A stretch of DNA of 64,000 nt from Tupaia tana (lineage: Eukaryota; Chordata; Mammalia; Scandentia; Tupaiidae): the NCBI GenBank assembly GCA_026018925.1, contig JAKSZU010000011.1, positions 12,225,485 to 12,289,484 of the forward strand, in the 5' to 3' direction. The position numbers and the translations under genes were made by a program. The notes under the pieces were generated by a model. It did no database searches. It had not been told where the DNA came from and saw nothing but the letters and a program-made list of their open reading frames with translations. Shown here in pieces: positions 1 through 10,774 of this stretch (the first letter of the stretch is position 1; each line of letters starts with the position of its first letter).

Positions 1-9
1 AGTTTTCTT

Positions 10-243
10 TTTACAATTTTTTATCTAAGAGACAGAGAAACAGACAGATGAACAGAGAGCTGGATACCTCCCACAGACTTCCACTCCCCATCTGCCTTCG
101 GCCTCAGTCAGCCATGGGTTATGGGCGTGCATACACCTACCGTGTTCATGGAGGTTTCCAGGAGCAAACCTGGACCCTTTCCATGTGGGTCAGCCTTGCA
201 GGGTGTCACAGGGTACCACCGTGCCACTGTCCAGCCCCAGCAT
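10..243 (-). mobile_element. tSINE-B copy, reverse orientation
   Basis: First copy of the second tRNA-like SINE family. Reverse-complement landmarks are a T/AT-rich end, a GAGACAGAG run, a CCTCAGTCAGCCATGGGTTA-like segment, GGAGGTTTCCAGGAGCAAAC (B-box side), and a terminal GTGCCACTGTCCAG marking the tRNA-like 5' end. The copy is old and diverged. Confidence 0.75.
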
Positions 244-871
244 ACTAAGATACTTCGAGAAAGAGAGAGAGACTATGCTCACAGAGCTTTTGATTAAAGG
301 ATGTTGTTATTATTGTTTTATTTTACTATTAGTTATTGCTGTTACTTTCTTTTCTATTTTTTAATGAGTTCATTTATTTTGACGTTCAATCACTGCGTCT
401 CATCACGGCATACCGAATGGATTTTCGCACCATAAATACATGGCGTATTGGTTCAGTCAGAGGCCCCACCATACGCATTATAATCAACACATTTCTTTCC
501 TCCGTAAGTCCCTTACATGTTTTGCTTCCCCCATGCCTAATTTACGAGTTAATCTTTGTCATAGATATGTGTCTATATAGCGAAAACATAGTACGTACAG
601 GGTTTAGTAAGGGCTGTGATTTTAGGTATCCACTGGGGGTCTTGAATGTAGCCCCCAGGGGTGGAGGGGGGTGGCTATCATATGTAGGGCAGGGGTGGAG
701 CAGTACTGAGAGGACAGAGCAGGGCCACACTTCAGGGAGCAGGACAGAAAGGGCTGGGAGAACACAGTACTTGGGACACCACGTGCTGCCCAGCTGGCTC
801 GACTCATGCATAGGACAAAGAGCTCCGGTTACCAGGTGTGCAAATGCAGAACCTTTTCAACTAGCAGAATG

Positions 872-873
<2 letters not shown>

Positions 874-920
<47 letters not shown>
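874..920. repeat. (GA)n microsatellite
   Basis: A pure GA dinucleotide run of about 47 bases. It does not sit inside a recognisable SINE. Confidence 0.97.
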
Positions 921-924
<4 letters not shown>

Positions 925-1225
925 CAAGCAACTTTTACGATAACCTGAATATCCATAGACCTGGCTGATTGCTTTGCTCTCAGAGAATCTGCTCTGTTAT
1001 TCAGGCTTCTCTGAGTCTCTCGGGCTGACTTGACAGTTTCTGCAGTTTTCATCAGCACCACCCACTGGGAGAAATGGCATGAGCAGAAGGTACTTTCAAG
1101 TCAAGAGTGATTGTTTCGATTCCTGTGCCTTTTCGTTTTTGGTTTTTGTTTGTTTACTCACTGTAACCCCTGGATACGGGTACACCTGTTGCAGAGAATA
1201 CCACTTTTTGTCTTCCTGTAGGCAA

Positions 1226-1630
1226 GTGGTTCTCAAAGTGTGGTTCCCAGACCCCAGCGTCAGCCTCACTGGGAACTGGGAACATGCAATTTCTCAGTCC
1301 CCACCACAAGCCTGTTCTGTCAGAAACTGGGGGTTGGTAGTTGTGATCTGTGCTTTGGTTTGTTTGTTTGTTTCTTCCATTAGTGAGAGAGGGAGAGACA
1401 GCACCCCCAATCCACCACAATCCACCCCCAGCCTCAGCCAGCGCTGGTCGTGGCAGATACGTGTCGGGGTGTTCTCAGGGAGGTCTCCAGACATGAACCC
1501 TTCCCTCCTACGTGGGTCAGCTTCTCAGAGCATCTCATTTTATTGCGACGCCACTATCCAATCCCTGATCTGCCTCTTAACCAGCCATCAGGTGATGCTA
1601 ATGTGCTCCAAGTCTGAGACGCGCTGCTTT
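1226..1630 (+). mobile_element. MER5A-like hAT transposon, split by a SINE
   Basis: The left part begins GGTTCTCAAAGTGTGG and runs through a typical MER5A middle to CAGAAACTGGGGG. The right part resumes after the SINE with CCATCAGGTGATGCTAATG. These are the halves of the mammal-wide non-autonomous hAT-Charlie element MER5A. The interruption is the tSINE-B at about 1360-1572, flanked by TGATCTGTGCTT and TGATCTGCCTCTT as an imperfect target-site duplication. Confidence 0.8.
1360..1572 (-). mobile_element. tSINE-B inserted in MER5A
   Basis: Reverse-oriented copy with a TTTGTTTGTTTGTTTC tail, a purine-rich GAGAGAGGGAGAGACAGCACC block, CCTCAGCCAGC, TCAGGGAGGTCTCCAGACAT and a terminal CCACTATCCAAT. 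The insertion is younger than the MER5A it splits. Confidence 0.8.
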
Positions 1631-2496
1631 AAGCCCACTTCGGAAGCTGCCCCCCACCCCCGTTCTGGCATCCCAGCGTTTGGCCAAATGGATGAGATTT
1701 TCCATCCTCTTGACAGAGAGGTTTTTAAACCTGTTCATGCAATTTCCCAAAGAATCTTATTTCATTCCATTCTAAAATGCTTCCTACTTCTTCCCCAGCT
1801 GGTGTGGTCTTCTCTATCTTGAAAGCCCTTTCTTGATATCTAGGAAGAGCTTTTTTTTTGGCCCGGAATTTCTCTACCTGCAGTGTTGGTTCACAGTCAG
1901 GATTTCTCCTGTGTGCCTGGAAGAGCCGCAGGGCTGGGGGTCTGGAGGTAGCTGTGTGTCTCTGGGGCCGAATGGCCTTCCCTGGGACTCTAGCACGTTT
2001 GCAAGTACCTGCACTTCAGAGAGATGATTGCCTATTTCTGTGTCTCAAAATAACCTTCGTTCTTTCTGACGATTCCCCCAGTCCTGTGAAAAGCAACACT
2101 CTCAGTGATTTGGAGCACTATTTATAAATGTAAAGTCACACCTTTTACTGGAAAGTCTTCTCTAGCTGGATTAGCAATGCAGAGCGATTTAAGTTAATAA
2201 ATGCTGTGTTTCTCAGAAAACAAACAACATAAGATGATGCACGAGTGGAAAATAGCACTTTCAGGGAGGGGACCTTTCTGAGCAGGTGAGCAGTATGGTT
2301 TTCCATGAAGAGATGTTACAAGTCTTACTTGAGGCATGTTAAGAAGCCGCAAATTAGTGGAATCACCCAACATCCCAGATGCCCGTCTCATGCCCGGTGG
2401 GCCAGTCACAATGTGGTTTGGTGGATGTGCTTGGCAAGAACTGTCTTGTTATAGAAATAGAAAACCTTTCATATTAGCTGTGAAAATGGCCTTGGG

Positions 2497-2830
2497 CCCT
2501 GCTGCAGTGGTTGGTCGCATGCAGCTTCGGCATGCTGGATCCAGGTGGAACAAAGGGGGTTGGTTTCCTGGTCGACTTGTACACATGCTGACTGCAGTTC
2601 GAGTCCCGGCCTGGGCGACCTGAAAACACACTGGGCGGGTGTGTGTGTGTGTGTGTGTGTGTGGGCACACCCAGGATCCTGGTGGGCTGGAGGACTGAAT
2701 AAGGGGATCCTGGCATGACTGAGGCCCACAGAGTATCCTCCTCTTTGTACCTCTCTCTCGTTCTCCCTGTCTCTCTTTCTCCCTCTCTCTTTCACATGCT
2801 CTAATCATAAGTTTTCTTAAAAAAATGCAA
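2497..2830 (+). mobile_element. tSINE-D (diverged tRNA SINE) with (TG)n
   Basis: The B box GCAGTTCGAGTCC is at about 2596. It is followed by a body with a (GT)n run at 2639-2663, a CTCTCTCG-type pyrimidine segment and an A-rich end at 2818-2826. The 5' head is diverged. Confidence 0.65.
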
Positions 2831-3039
2831 TCTTACTTTGATTTCTATTTTAAGAATGAACTAACATCAAATGCCTCTTACACATTCCTTTTGTAATTCT
2901 CTGTGCATATACATTTTCCTTATTCCCCTCTATAAAAGTGAGAATGCCTTGCACACGTAGCAGTGTGTTTGGAGCTGCTTTGCACACCAGCACTCACAGA
3001 CCCATGCCGTCCGCGTTAACCGCTGCAGAACACGCTGTC

Positions 3040-3325
3040 TGGTCAGTAGCATAATTAATCCCCTGTGGTTGACATGTAGGCCGTTGCCCAGGAGTTTTTC
3101 CCTCTAACAAAAGATGCTGTGAAAAATACCTTTACACTTACATCATTGCACACCCCGAGCTGTTATTTGGTTAAAAGGTGGGTGCATTTGGGATTTTGAT
3201 AGATATCTCCAGATTGCCTTTCAAAGAGAAACATTCCAACCTGTTTCTCCAGATCCTCACTGACAAGGGGTTATCAGTCTTGAAAGATCTTATTTATTCT
3301 GTGGGTGAAAAACAGCATCTTGGTG
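3040..3325 (-). mobile_element. LINE-1 fragment, antisense
   Basis: The text reads like the reverse complement of an old L1 ORF2 segment: GGATTTTGATAGATATCTCC followed by AGATTGCCTTTC, then CCTGTTTCTCCAGATCCTCA. It is diverged, which fits an old mammalian L1M subfamily. Confidence 0.65.
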
Positions 3326-3445
3326 CATATGAGGGAATTTTTAAAAGTTCATGGGAAAATGGAATTGAAGTACAAGCTTACTTTGGTGCCAAAAAATTTG
3401 AAATCCATCCATAGCTTTTCTCATAATACTTATTTTACATGCACC
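3326..3445. mobile_element. Mariner-2-type palindromic element
   Basis: This belongs to a family called mariner-2 here, with terminal inverted repeats close to GGGTCTTCAAAAAGTTCATG. This copy has AAAAGTTCATGGGAAAATGG on the left, GGTGCCAAAAAATTTGAAAT in the middle and a degraded right end. About seven copies occur in the window. The class (Tc1/mariner-like non-autonomous element) is inferred from its short, palindromic form. Confidence 0.6.
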
Positions 3446-3524
3446 TTGTGGAGACCCCTGGTGTTTCTTTAATTCTGGGTGAGAATGAGCCTCTTCCTTG
3501 TTTATTGGTTTTCGGTACTTTTTT

Positions 3525-3783
3525 GTTCTTTTTTAGAGATATTTTTGCTATAAGGCACTTGTGCTCACTGGAGAGACAGAGAGAGAGAGAAAGAAATCAC
3601 CCCTCCTGGGGGAGGGGGGGTATGGCCATGCCACAATTCCTTCTCCTCTATTCTCCTCTTGGGATTTTGAGCACACACGCAAATGCATCCGGTGTGAGTT
3701 TTTAAGCAGCCGGATCCGGGACTTGAGCTGCAGTGAGCCCTGTGGGAGTCCAACGCCTTAACCACCACGCCACCTGCTGCTCC
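3525..3783 (-). mobile_element. tSINE-A, reverse
   Basis: Reverse copy with TTTTTGCTATAAGGCAC, GAGACAGAGAGAGAGAAAG, a GGGGGAGGGGGGG variant of the body palindrome, CCTCTTGGGATTTTGAGCAC and the tRNA head ending ACCACGCCACCTGCTG. It is flanked by TCGGTACTT on both sides (3512-3520 and about 3785-3793). Confidence 0.85.
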
Positions 3784-4037
3784 CTCGGTACTTGTTTTTC
3801 TATAAATCATTCATCTGTGTTCTTTGCCCTTTGTAAACTGGGCTGCTTGCTGATCTATGATTCTTACTAGTGAAGAGAACAGGGGCTCCGTCTGCTCTCC
3901 TCGCCCCCCTTCTCAGCCCTGCCCTCTGTATCTTTATCTTTCTTTTTTATCTGCACACGTATGCACACATTTTTAAAATCCAGTCGTTCGCCATGTTATT
4001 GAATGCAGTTCTAATAGTTGCTTCGAGCTGGGTCTTC

Positions 4038-4121
4038 ACTCATTCATCACACACTTTCACTCATTCATCAAATACTTTCACTCATTCATCAAACACTTTT
4101 ACTCATTCATCAAACACTTTC
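4038..4121. repeat. 21-bp minisatellite, 4 copies
   Basis: Four direct copies of ACTCATTCATCAAACACTTTC lie at 4038-4058, 4059-4079, 4080-4100 and 4101-4121, with 1-2 changes per copy. The period is a multiple of three, so reading frames stay open, but nothing suggests coding. Confidence 0.95.
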
Positions 4122-5896
4122 GGAGCCCCTGTTGTCCTTGGTGCCCGTGAGACATTTGTTTGACACCGTCCCAGCTATGGAAACACATCTGGCGGGAGAG
4201 AGGGATTTGAAAGCAGGTGTTGTAGCTGCCGTTGGAAGGGGTCGTTTATTCACCTGGTCTGTCCCCGAGGGCAGGGACGGTGCTGTGAGTACCCCGTGCT
4301 CCTCCCAGTGCTCAGAAAGTCTGAGTGACAGTGACAGGAGTGTGTGGACTGGACTGTCAGGTCACCTGGACTCTTCCCAGTCCAAGCCGTGATGGGAATG
4401 TCCTGTTGGCTCTGATCCCTCTTCCCGGGTCCGCCCTGGGAACAGAGTCCCATCAGCCTCCTCTGTCCTGTCCTCTAATGCCGCACTTTGCCCTCAGGGA
4501 CTTCAGACAGGCCTTTGAGGAGGCCAGGCCCTGCCGGACCTCCCCCGCCACCCCTCCGCTTGCTGCCTGCTGAACCTTTCCCACACCACCTTTCCAGACC
4601 TTCTGCTTCACTCCCTGCAGCGCTCACCGTCCTAGGCCTTCACCACTCGCCTCCTCCTCACCTCATTTTAGGAAGTTCTCGCCAAAGGTCTGCGGCCATC
4701 TCCTCTACGTCATAAAGTCCTCCTGGAAGCACCAATAAATCACAGAGCCTCCCTCGAAGCAGTGGCTCTCTGGGGACCTTTCGGAGGCTGGGGTGGAGGA
4801 TGGCATGTTGTGGGTCGTGGTTACTCTGCATTCTGCTGTGTACCTTGCTTCATCCTAGGTCTGGCCTGCCCTGGGGGCTTGTCCAGCCCAGGTGCCCGCC
4901 ATGGCTGCGTTTCTAACCGCGCATTCTACTATGGAATCTACCCTTTTTTCCCACATCTGGGAAGTCACTGAGATTGCTTGATGAAAATGATGATTTCTGA
5001 ATCTTCCCCCACCCCCAAACTACTAAACCAGACTCTCCAGGTGCGAGTCTGGAAATCGGTTCTTCTAATGAATGGCCTCCGTGATTTTGATGAGAGTCAC
5101 TGAGTTCGGAACCAAGATGGGGGCTTTTCTGGGTACCTGTGCTTAGCTTCCGAGTCCTGAGCATCCAGGCTTGGCAGTCCTCAGCTTTCTGCTCAGCACC
5201 TGCCTCTGGGTGCAGACGGGAGGTGCAGTGTCTGTGAGCTGCCAGCCAGTCACCAATACCTGTTGGCTCAGAGACAAGACACGCTTTCCTCTGACATAGC
5301 AATCAACACTCATTACACCTCAACCCACGTTCGGGGTGGAGATCTGTTAGATGCTCAGGGATTCCTGGTGTGTTTGCGTGGGCCTGCTCTCTGCAAGGAG
5401 ACTGGCAAGTCAGGGATCCTAACCGGATGGAAGGCCAGGCATCCACAGTGCCCGGCAGGCTGCCCCCGCTAGAATTCCCTTGGTCATTCTGTGCAGGCCA
5501 GAGCCAGGCCAGAGACGGTCAAAGGGCCAGGGCACTGATCTGCCAATGTCACCGGCCTGTGTCACCTGAGAAGAGGTACAAGAGCCCCTACACCCTCATC
5601 CCCAGATCACAGGGCTGCTGTTAGGATTCTGTGTGCTGCTTTAAAGTGGGAATTTGGGGGCTGCCAAGAGGGGTGTTTGTCTCATTAACTAGGGGACACC
5701 CACTGGTCAGTAGGGCTAAAGGAGGCATTTGGGCTTCCTCTAAACCCCTAAGCGCCATGAGAGGGAGCCCTTCGCTACCTCTCTCTTTGGGAGATATGGA
5801 GGCTTCAAGAGGAGGGACGAGGCAGGGAGTTGGCTTACGGAGAGGAAGTTGGGAGCGAAAAGAGAAAGAAGGGAATGGTGAGGGTATATGTACATA

Positions 5897-5968
5897 GTCA
5901 TTGGAAAAGTCATGACACATTTTGGCATAGAATAACAGAAAATAAGCCATGACTTTTCCAATGATCCC
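5897..5968. mobile_element. Mariner-1-type hairpin element (72 bp)
   Basis: The two arms GTCATTGGAAAAGTCATGAC and the reverse complement of CATGACTTTTCCAATGATCC form a near-perfect palindrome with a small loop. TA-type flanks and length match MADE1-style mariner miniatures. This is the first of four related copies in the window. Confidence 0.8.
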
Positions 5969-5991
5969 ACGTAAAGTTGTTGTTTATTTTG

Positions 5992-6245
5992 TTTTGTTTT
6001 TGTTTTTGCCACAGGGCATGTGCGCTCTCCAGAGAGAGACAGAGAGAGGAAAAGTAAGAAATCATCTCCAGGGGGATGGCCATGCTGCAATCCCTTCTTC
6101 TCCATTCTCGTCTCGGGATCTTGGGCATGCATGCACACACTCCCAAAGTGAGTTTTAAGCTGCCTAGTCCAGGATTCGAACTGTAGTTGACTATGTGGGA
6201 GTCCAGCTCCTTAACCACCACACCACACCACCATACCTGCTGGCC
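5992..6245 (-). mobile_element. tSINE-A, reverse
   Basis: A TTTTGTTTTTGTTTTTGCC tail is followed by ACAGGGCATGTGCGC, the purine block, CATCTCCAGGGGGATGGCC, CTCGTCTCGGGATCTTGGGC, and a head ending CCATACCTGCTGGCCCC. It lies 24 bases beyond the mariner-1 hairpin. Confidence 0.9.
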
Positions 6246-6488
6246 CCAGGTATGTATGTACTTTCAGTCATTACTGCTGTTGCTCGGTGTCTGAAGGCTT
6301 ATGCTGTATCAGAAACTGCCCTCGACACTGTACGTACCTCACCGACTTCTCACTACAGCAAGGCGTGGGCGATCTAGTCTCACACTCATTTTACTGAGTA
6401 CGAGGAAACAGGTCTGCCTTGTAAGGGACAGGACTGGGATTCGAACATATGTAAGACCACAGCACCTGAGCTCTTTCTCAACTTTTGT
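6246..6488 (+). mobile_element. MIR
   Basis: A MIR-like order is visible: a truncated middle, CTCATTTTACTGAGTACGAG (the usual CATTTTACAGATGAG segment), then GGACTGGGATTCGAAC and ACCACAGCACCTGAGCTC. The copy is diverged, as expected for this ancient SINE. Confidence 0.7.
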
Positions 6489-6489
6489 T

Positions 6490-6716
6490 TTTCTAAAGGC
6501 AGGGACTCCCCATGTCGTGACCGTCCTGTCTCAGCCTCCCTAGTGGCTGTCACCAGGCCCAGCCCTTTCTGACAGGGTCTCACGATGCTGCCCTGGCCAG
6601 TCCTGCTGCTGCAGCTGCCGAGGTGTCAGGGCTGCAGGTGCTCTCCACCATGCCTGCCTTGGTTTGGACCAGAAGTGGAACTGAGTCTCCCAGCAGCGTG
6701 CCACCCCGGCCGTGCC
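6490..6716 (-). mobile_element. 7SL-derived (Alu-like) SINE, antisense, probably two monomers
   Basis: CTGTCTCAGCCTCCCTAGTG followed by CACCAGGCCCAGCC, and then GACAGGGTCTCACGATGCTG with CACCATGCCTGCC, follow the antisense text of 7SL-derived SINEs twice in succession. It is strongly diverged. If correct it places the genome in Euarchontoglires, because 7SL SINEs are restricted to that clade. Confidence 0.5.
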
Positions 6717-6728
6717 TGCACCTGAGCT

Positions 6729-6981
6729 TTTTTTTTTAAGAGAGGTTTTTGCTATAGAGCACATGCGCTTACCAGAAAGTCAGACAGGGACAGAGAGACA
6801 GAAAGCGAGAAATCACCCCCCAGGGGGATGGCCATACCGAAATCCCTTTTCCTCCATTCTCCTCTCGGGATCTTGGGCACGCACGCACACGTGCCCGGCG
6901 TGAGTTGTAAGCCACCGGGTCTGGGACTCAGTCGACTACGTGGGAGTCCAGCGACATAGCCATTACGCTAACTGCTGGTCC
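6729..6981 (-). mobile_element. tSINE-A, reverse, 12-bp TSD
   Basis: The target-site duplication TGCACCTGAGCT is perfect at 6717-6728 and 6982-6993. Between the copies lie the T tail, AGAGGTTTTTGCTATAGAGC, the body and a head ending ACGCTAACTGCTGGTCC. This is a relatively young insertion. Confidence 0.95.
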
Positions 6982-8071
6982 TGCACCTGAGCTCTTGATG
7001 AGGATATCAGACTGCCTCAAATAGTTGAGGGATGTTTTCCACACCAGGACCAGTGTCTTCATTCTATTTCTTTCCTTCCTTCTGACAGTTCTCCAGAGCT
7101 TAGGGAGTCTCGTTGCTCAAGGGTGCACCCCTTTGTGTCAACTGTGAGTGCACTGCCCACTGACTCCCAGCAGCCTAGGGACTGAGGGGTGTTGGCTGTC
7201 CCCTCCCCTCCTGGCTCCCCCTTTCCCCAGACTTGACTCCGATACTGCACTTCTCTCTGAAGAGCTCAGGGACTGTTTGTTGAAGCTCAGGACGCAGCCT
7301 CTGGGTCTAGTGGCCGTGGAGAACTCTTTCCGAACTCCCTGAAAGGAACTTTTCATCTGGGCTGGTACTCGGCAGCCCCATGACCAGACATGGACAGTCC
7401 TACAGTTCTTGACCTTACAGGAGCCCATGGGCAGATGTTTGAGAGAAGCATTTGTACCTATTTGCTGAGGATCTGACCCTGCCAAAAGGATCTGAGCTGT
7501 GTGTGAACACGATCCCTTCAGGTGTGGAAGCTCAGTGGGAGGGGAGTCAGATGAAGTTTCCCAGCAAGAATCTCTTCAATGGAGCTGTTGTCATGGGCGT
7601 GCTAAAATAATCCAGAATCTTCTATAGGCTTGCAGTGTATGAGTCAAGCTTGGAGTCCAGTTCCAGGGCTGGGGCTGGGAGGGAGTTGTTATAGCCTGAG
7701 CACCCCTTGTCCTGACCCTGCCTGAGTGAGACACTCACAGATCCTGATAGCATCTCAGCTCTTGCTGGTTGAGGTGGCTGCAGAGGTACCTGGAGAGCCT
7801 CTGCCCGCCCATGCTTGTAAGCCCTTCAGCTGCAGCTGTCCTGTCTGGTGGGTGTTAGGGAAGAGCCAAAGATGGTCTAAACCTCTAGAAGATGGACTCT
7901 GTAGAGCAAGCGTTTTGCAGGTGGTTCCTCCAGCCCCAGGCAAGCCTTCAGATGACACAGCTCCAATGGGTCTCCTGACCACAACCTCATGGGAGATCCT
8001 GAGCCAGAACCACCGACTGAGCCTCTCCATCTCCCAACCCACTGAAACCGTGTGACAAAAGAAGTCTTGAT

Positions 8072-8341
8072 GGGACCAGCAGTTAGTATAATGGCTATGT
8101 TGATGCACTCTCATGTAGTCGACCGTGGTTCGAGTCCCGGACCTGGTGGCTTAAAATTCACGCTGGGTGCATGTGCGTGCGTGCCCAAGATCCCGAGAGG
8201 AGAACGAAGGAGAAGGTATTACGGTGTGGCCATCCCCCCTGGGGGGTGATTTCTTGCTTTCTGTCTCTCTGTCTCTCTCTGTCTTTCTGGCGAGTGAGCA
8301 CGCCCTATAGCAAAACCTCTAAAAAAAAAAAAAAAAAAAAA
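8072..8341 (+). mobile_element. tSINE-A, full length, 15-bp TSD
   Basis: It begins GGGACCAGCAGTTAGTATAA, with the B box GGTTCGAGTCC at about 8129, the body palindrome around CCCCCCTGGGGGG, a CTGTCTCTCT segment, CCCTATAGCAAAACCTCT and poly(A). The perfect duplication AAAAGAAGTCTTGAT is at 8057-8071 and 8342-8356. It is a good type copy for the family. Confidence 0.96.
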
Positions 8342-8419
8342 AAAAGAAGTCTTGATGTCTTCAGCTGCTAAGTTTGGGGTCATTTGTGATGCAGCGATAA
8401 ATACCTAATACGCTTTTTC

Positions 8420-8640
8420 ACCCTTTACTCAGATGCCCCTTTCTCAGTGAGGCCTTCCTTGTCTACCCTACTAAAATTAGAGCTTCTTTCTAATTTGTTC
8501 TACCTCCCTTCCTGGCTTCATCCTGTTCAGCACATACCCACATCTAACCTGACGTGTTTCCCTTGGCCATTATGTGGCTCCTGAAACAACTCCCTCCTCC
8601 TACCCCCACTAGAACATTTTTAACTGTTCATTTATGGGGA
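8420..8640 (+). mobile_element. L2 3' region
   Basis: AGTGAGGCCTTCCTTGTCTA and the later CCCCCACTAGAAC are landmarks of the ancient L2 LINE 3' part in sense orientation. The copy is strongly diverged and lacks the terminal tandem tail. Confidence 0.6.
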
Positions 8641-8858
8641 GTTTTGCACTCACACACTTACTTGCACTTAGACTGGTGTCCTGACCAGCGGGGATCCAGC
8701 TGGAGGTGGAGGAGGGAATGTAGTTGGTTCTGTTCCCTGAAGTATCTCTCCTCAGTGTCCTGAAGGTGCCAGACACAGAATCAGCCCACACGTGCATGTT
8801 GCATGAAGCATAATCATCATATTAATTTTGAGGGCGGTTTTCAAAGAAAGAGTGGCTT

Positions 8859-9132
8859 GGGGTCCAGGAGGTGCCATGGTGGTTACGATGCTGGACTCCC
8901 ACATGGCCAACCGTGGTTCGAGTCCCAGACCCAGCGACTTGAAAATCATGCTGGGCCTGTGTGTGTGTGTACCCAAAGTCCCAGGAGGAGAGTGGAGGGG
9001 AGGGGATTGTTACATGGCCATTCTCCCTCAGGGGTGATTTCTCACTTTCCCTCTCACTGCCTCTTTCTGTTTCTCTCTGGCAAGCACATGTGTCCTATGT
9101 TAGTAATAATAATAATAATAATAATTTTTTAA
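8859..9132 (+). mobile_element. tSINE-A with (TAA)n tail, 12-bp TSD
   Basis: Head with GGTGCCATGGTGGTTACG and the B box GGTTCGAGTCC, body, pyrimidine segment and CCTATGTTAG, then a (TAA)n run at about 9103-9124 replacing plain poly(A). The duplication AAAGAGTGGCTT is at 8847-8858 and 9133-9144. Confidence 0.93.
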
Positions 9133-9165
9133 AAAGAGTGGCTTAAAAATGACCTCAGCATTGTG

Positions 9166-9395
9166 GGAGCTGGGTGGGGGCACAGCAGTAGACTCTGATG
9201 CTCTGCAAGGTTGACCCACGTCAGTGGGGTTCCAAGTTCACTCCCAGAGACCTCCGAGTGTGTGGGGGCACGCGTGTCCCCATGCCTGAGGGCTGGCTGG
9301 CTGGAGTTGGGGTTGGAGTGGCAAAACCAGGTTGGAGGTGTTATGTCTGTCTTTCTTGCGTATGAAAAAAAATAAATAAACTTAAAACAAGAAAC
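9166..9395 (+). mobile_element. tSINE-B, forward
   Basis: A forward tSINE-B with the head GGGGGCACAGCAGTAGACTC, CTGCAAGGTTGACCCACGTC, TTCACTCCCAGAGACCTCCG, a TGCCTGAGGGCTGGCTGGC middle and an AAAAAAAATAAATAAAC tail. CAGCATTGTG and CAGCATCATTGTG flank it as an imperfect duplication. Confidence 0.8.
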
Positions 9396-10509
9396 AGCAT
9401 CATTGTGCTGCAGCCCTAGAGCCCCACAGAGCTCAGACGTAGAGTGTCGCCAGCAAATGGTGTCTTCGTTGTGAGACTGAGTCCCAGAAATGCCACCTCT
9501 CGCTGAGGCCTTGATCTCTTCTGCTAAAAATGGAGAAAATAACAGTTGTTTCTTAGGTGTTGTGTGACCATCGAAGGAGATACCAAGTGTGGAGGGCTTT
9601 GACAGGAACCAGGCATGTGTGTGTGTGTGGGGGGGGGTGTTTGGAGACTAAGGAGTGTCCATCCTGCTGAGAGAAAAGGCTGAAGCTTATGTTTCTTTTC
9701 AGAAGGGACTGGAAGAGTCTTGTAGCCGGACACCTCTGACAAGAAGGGGTTGAGCAGCCGGGGACTGAGGGGCGCTGGTGCGCTGGAGGGGACGAGGGCT
9801 CTGTGGACGGCTGCTAGGTTTTCCAGGGCAGAGTGACACGGGACTCCAGCTAGGCCCCTGCGGCTCTCTGCAGCCTGCATTTTGAGGGTGCCAGCCCATT
9901 GCAGGGTCTGCGTCTGCCGCTGGCCAGGGCGTCCAGGTTCTTGTGATTCCCCTGGGGCTCACTCAAGGACACAGGCAGGGAGATCTGGACAGCCCGGGGC
10001 AAACCAGCTTCCAGGTATGGAGAAGCAAAGGTGGAGAAAGCGGGGTTGCTGTCTGTCTGGGGAAGTCTGACCATAGACCAGACAAACCCCCTTGTGAGGA
10101 CAACAGGGCAAGGAGGGAAGCACAGGTGAGGCCACCACCAAACCAGGGTAAGGAGGAAGAGAGACAGCAAGAAGCACAGAAGGAGGAGCCTAAAGACCCA
10201 CAGTGAGGAGAGGACTGTGGGAAACTCCCATCAGGTCTGATTCCCCCTGGACTGGTACCTGCGGTTATTTCACCCTATTACCACTGGGGGCAGCAGAGAG
10301 CAGCACAGCGCCGAAGAAACCAGCCAAGCCCAACCCAGAGGCCACCAAGGGCCCAGGGCTTCTCATATGGGCCCAGGGCAAGTCCCCACGTACAGGGACT
10401 CACGTGCCCTTCCCACTGGAGGTCAATCCTGCTAATAGAGGCAGGAGGCAGTCCTGACAAGGGGAAATGGAGTCTGAGTGACTTTAATAATTTCCTGTCT
10501 TACTCCCTG

Positions 10510-10774
10510 TTTTTTTTTTTTGTTGTTGTTGTTGTTTTGCGAAAGGCGCGTGTGAGCTCGCCAGACAGAGAGAGACAGAGAGACAGGAAGTGAGAAATCA
10601 CCCCCCAGGGGGGATGGTCACGCCGCAATCCCTTCTCCTCCATTCTCTTCTCGGGATCTTGGGCACGCACGCACATGTGCCCGGCGTGAGTTTTAAGCCA
10701 CCGGGTCCGGGACGCGAACTGTGGTCAACTACATGGGAGTCCAGCAACATAGCCATTACTCTAACTGCTGGTCC
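10510..10774 (-). mobile_element. tSINE-A, reverse
   Basis: A T tail with a (TTG)n-like stretch precedes GCGAAAGGCGCGTGTGAGC, the purine block, CACCCCCCAGGGGGGATGG, the body and a head ending TACTCTAACTGCTGGTCCC. It is little diverged. Confidence 0.92.

Noticed and set aside
1079-1822. 247-codon open frame on the plus strand
   Set aside because: It runs through a MER5A element and a SINE insertion and changes composition at each border, so it cannot be an ancestral gene.
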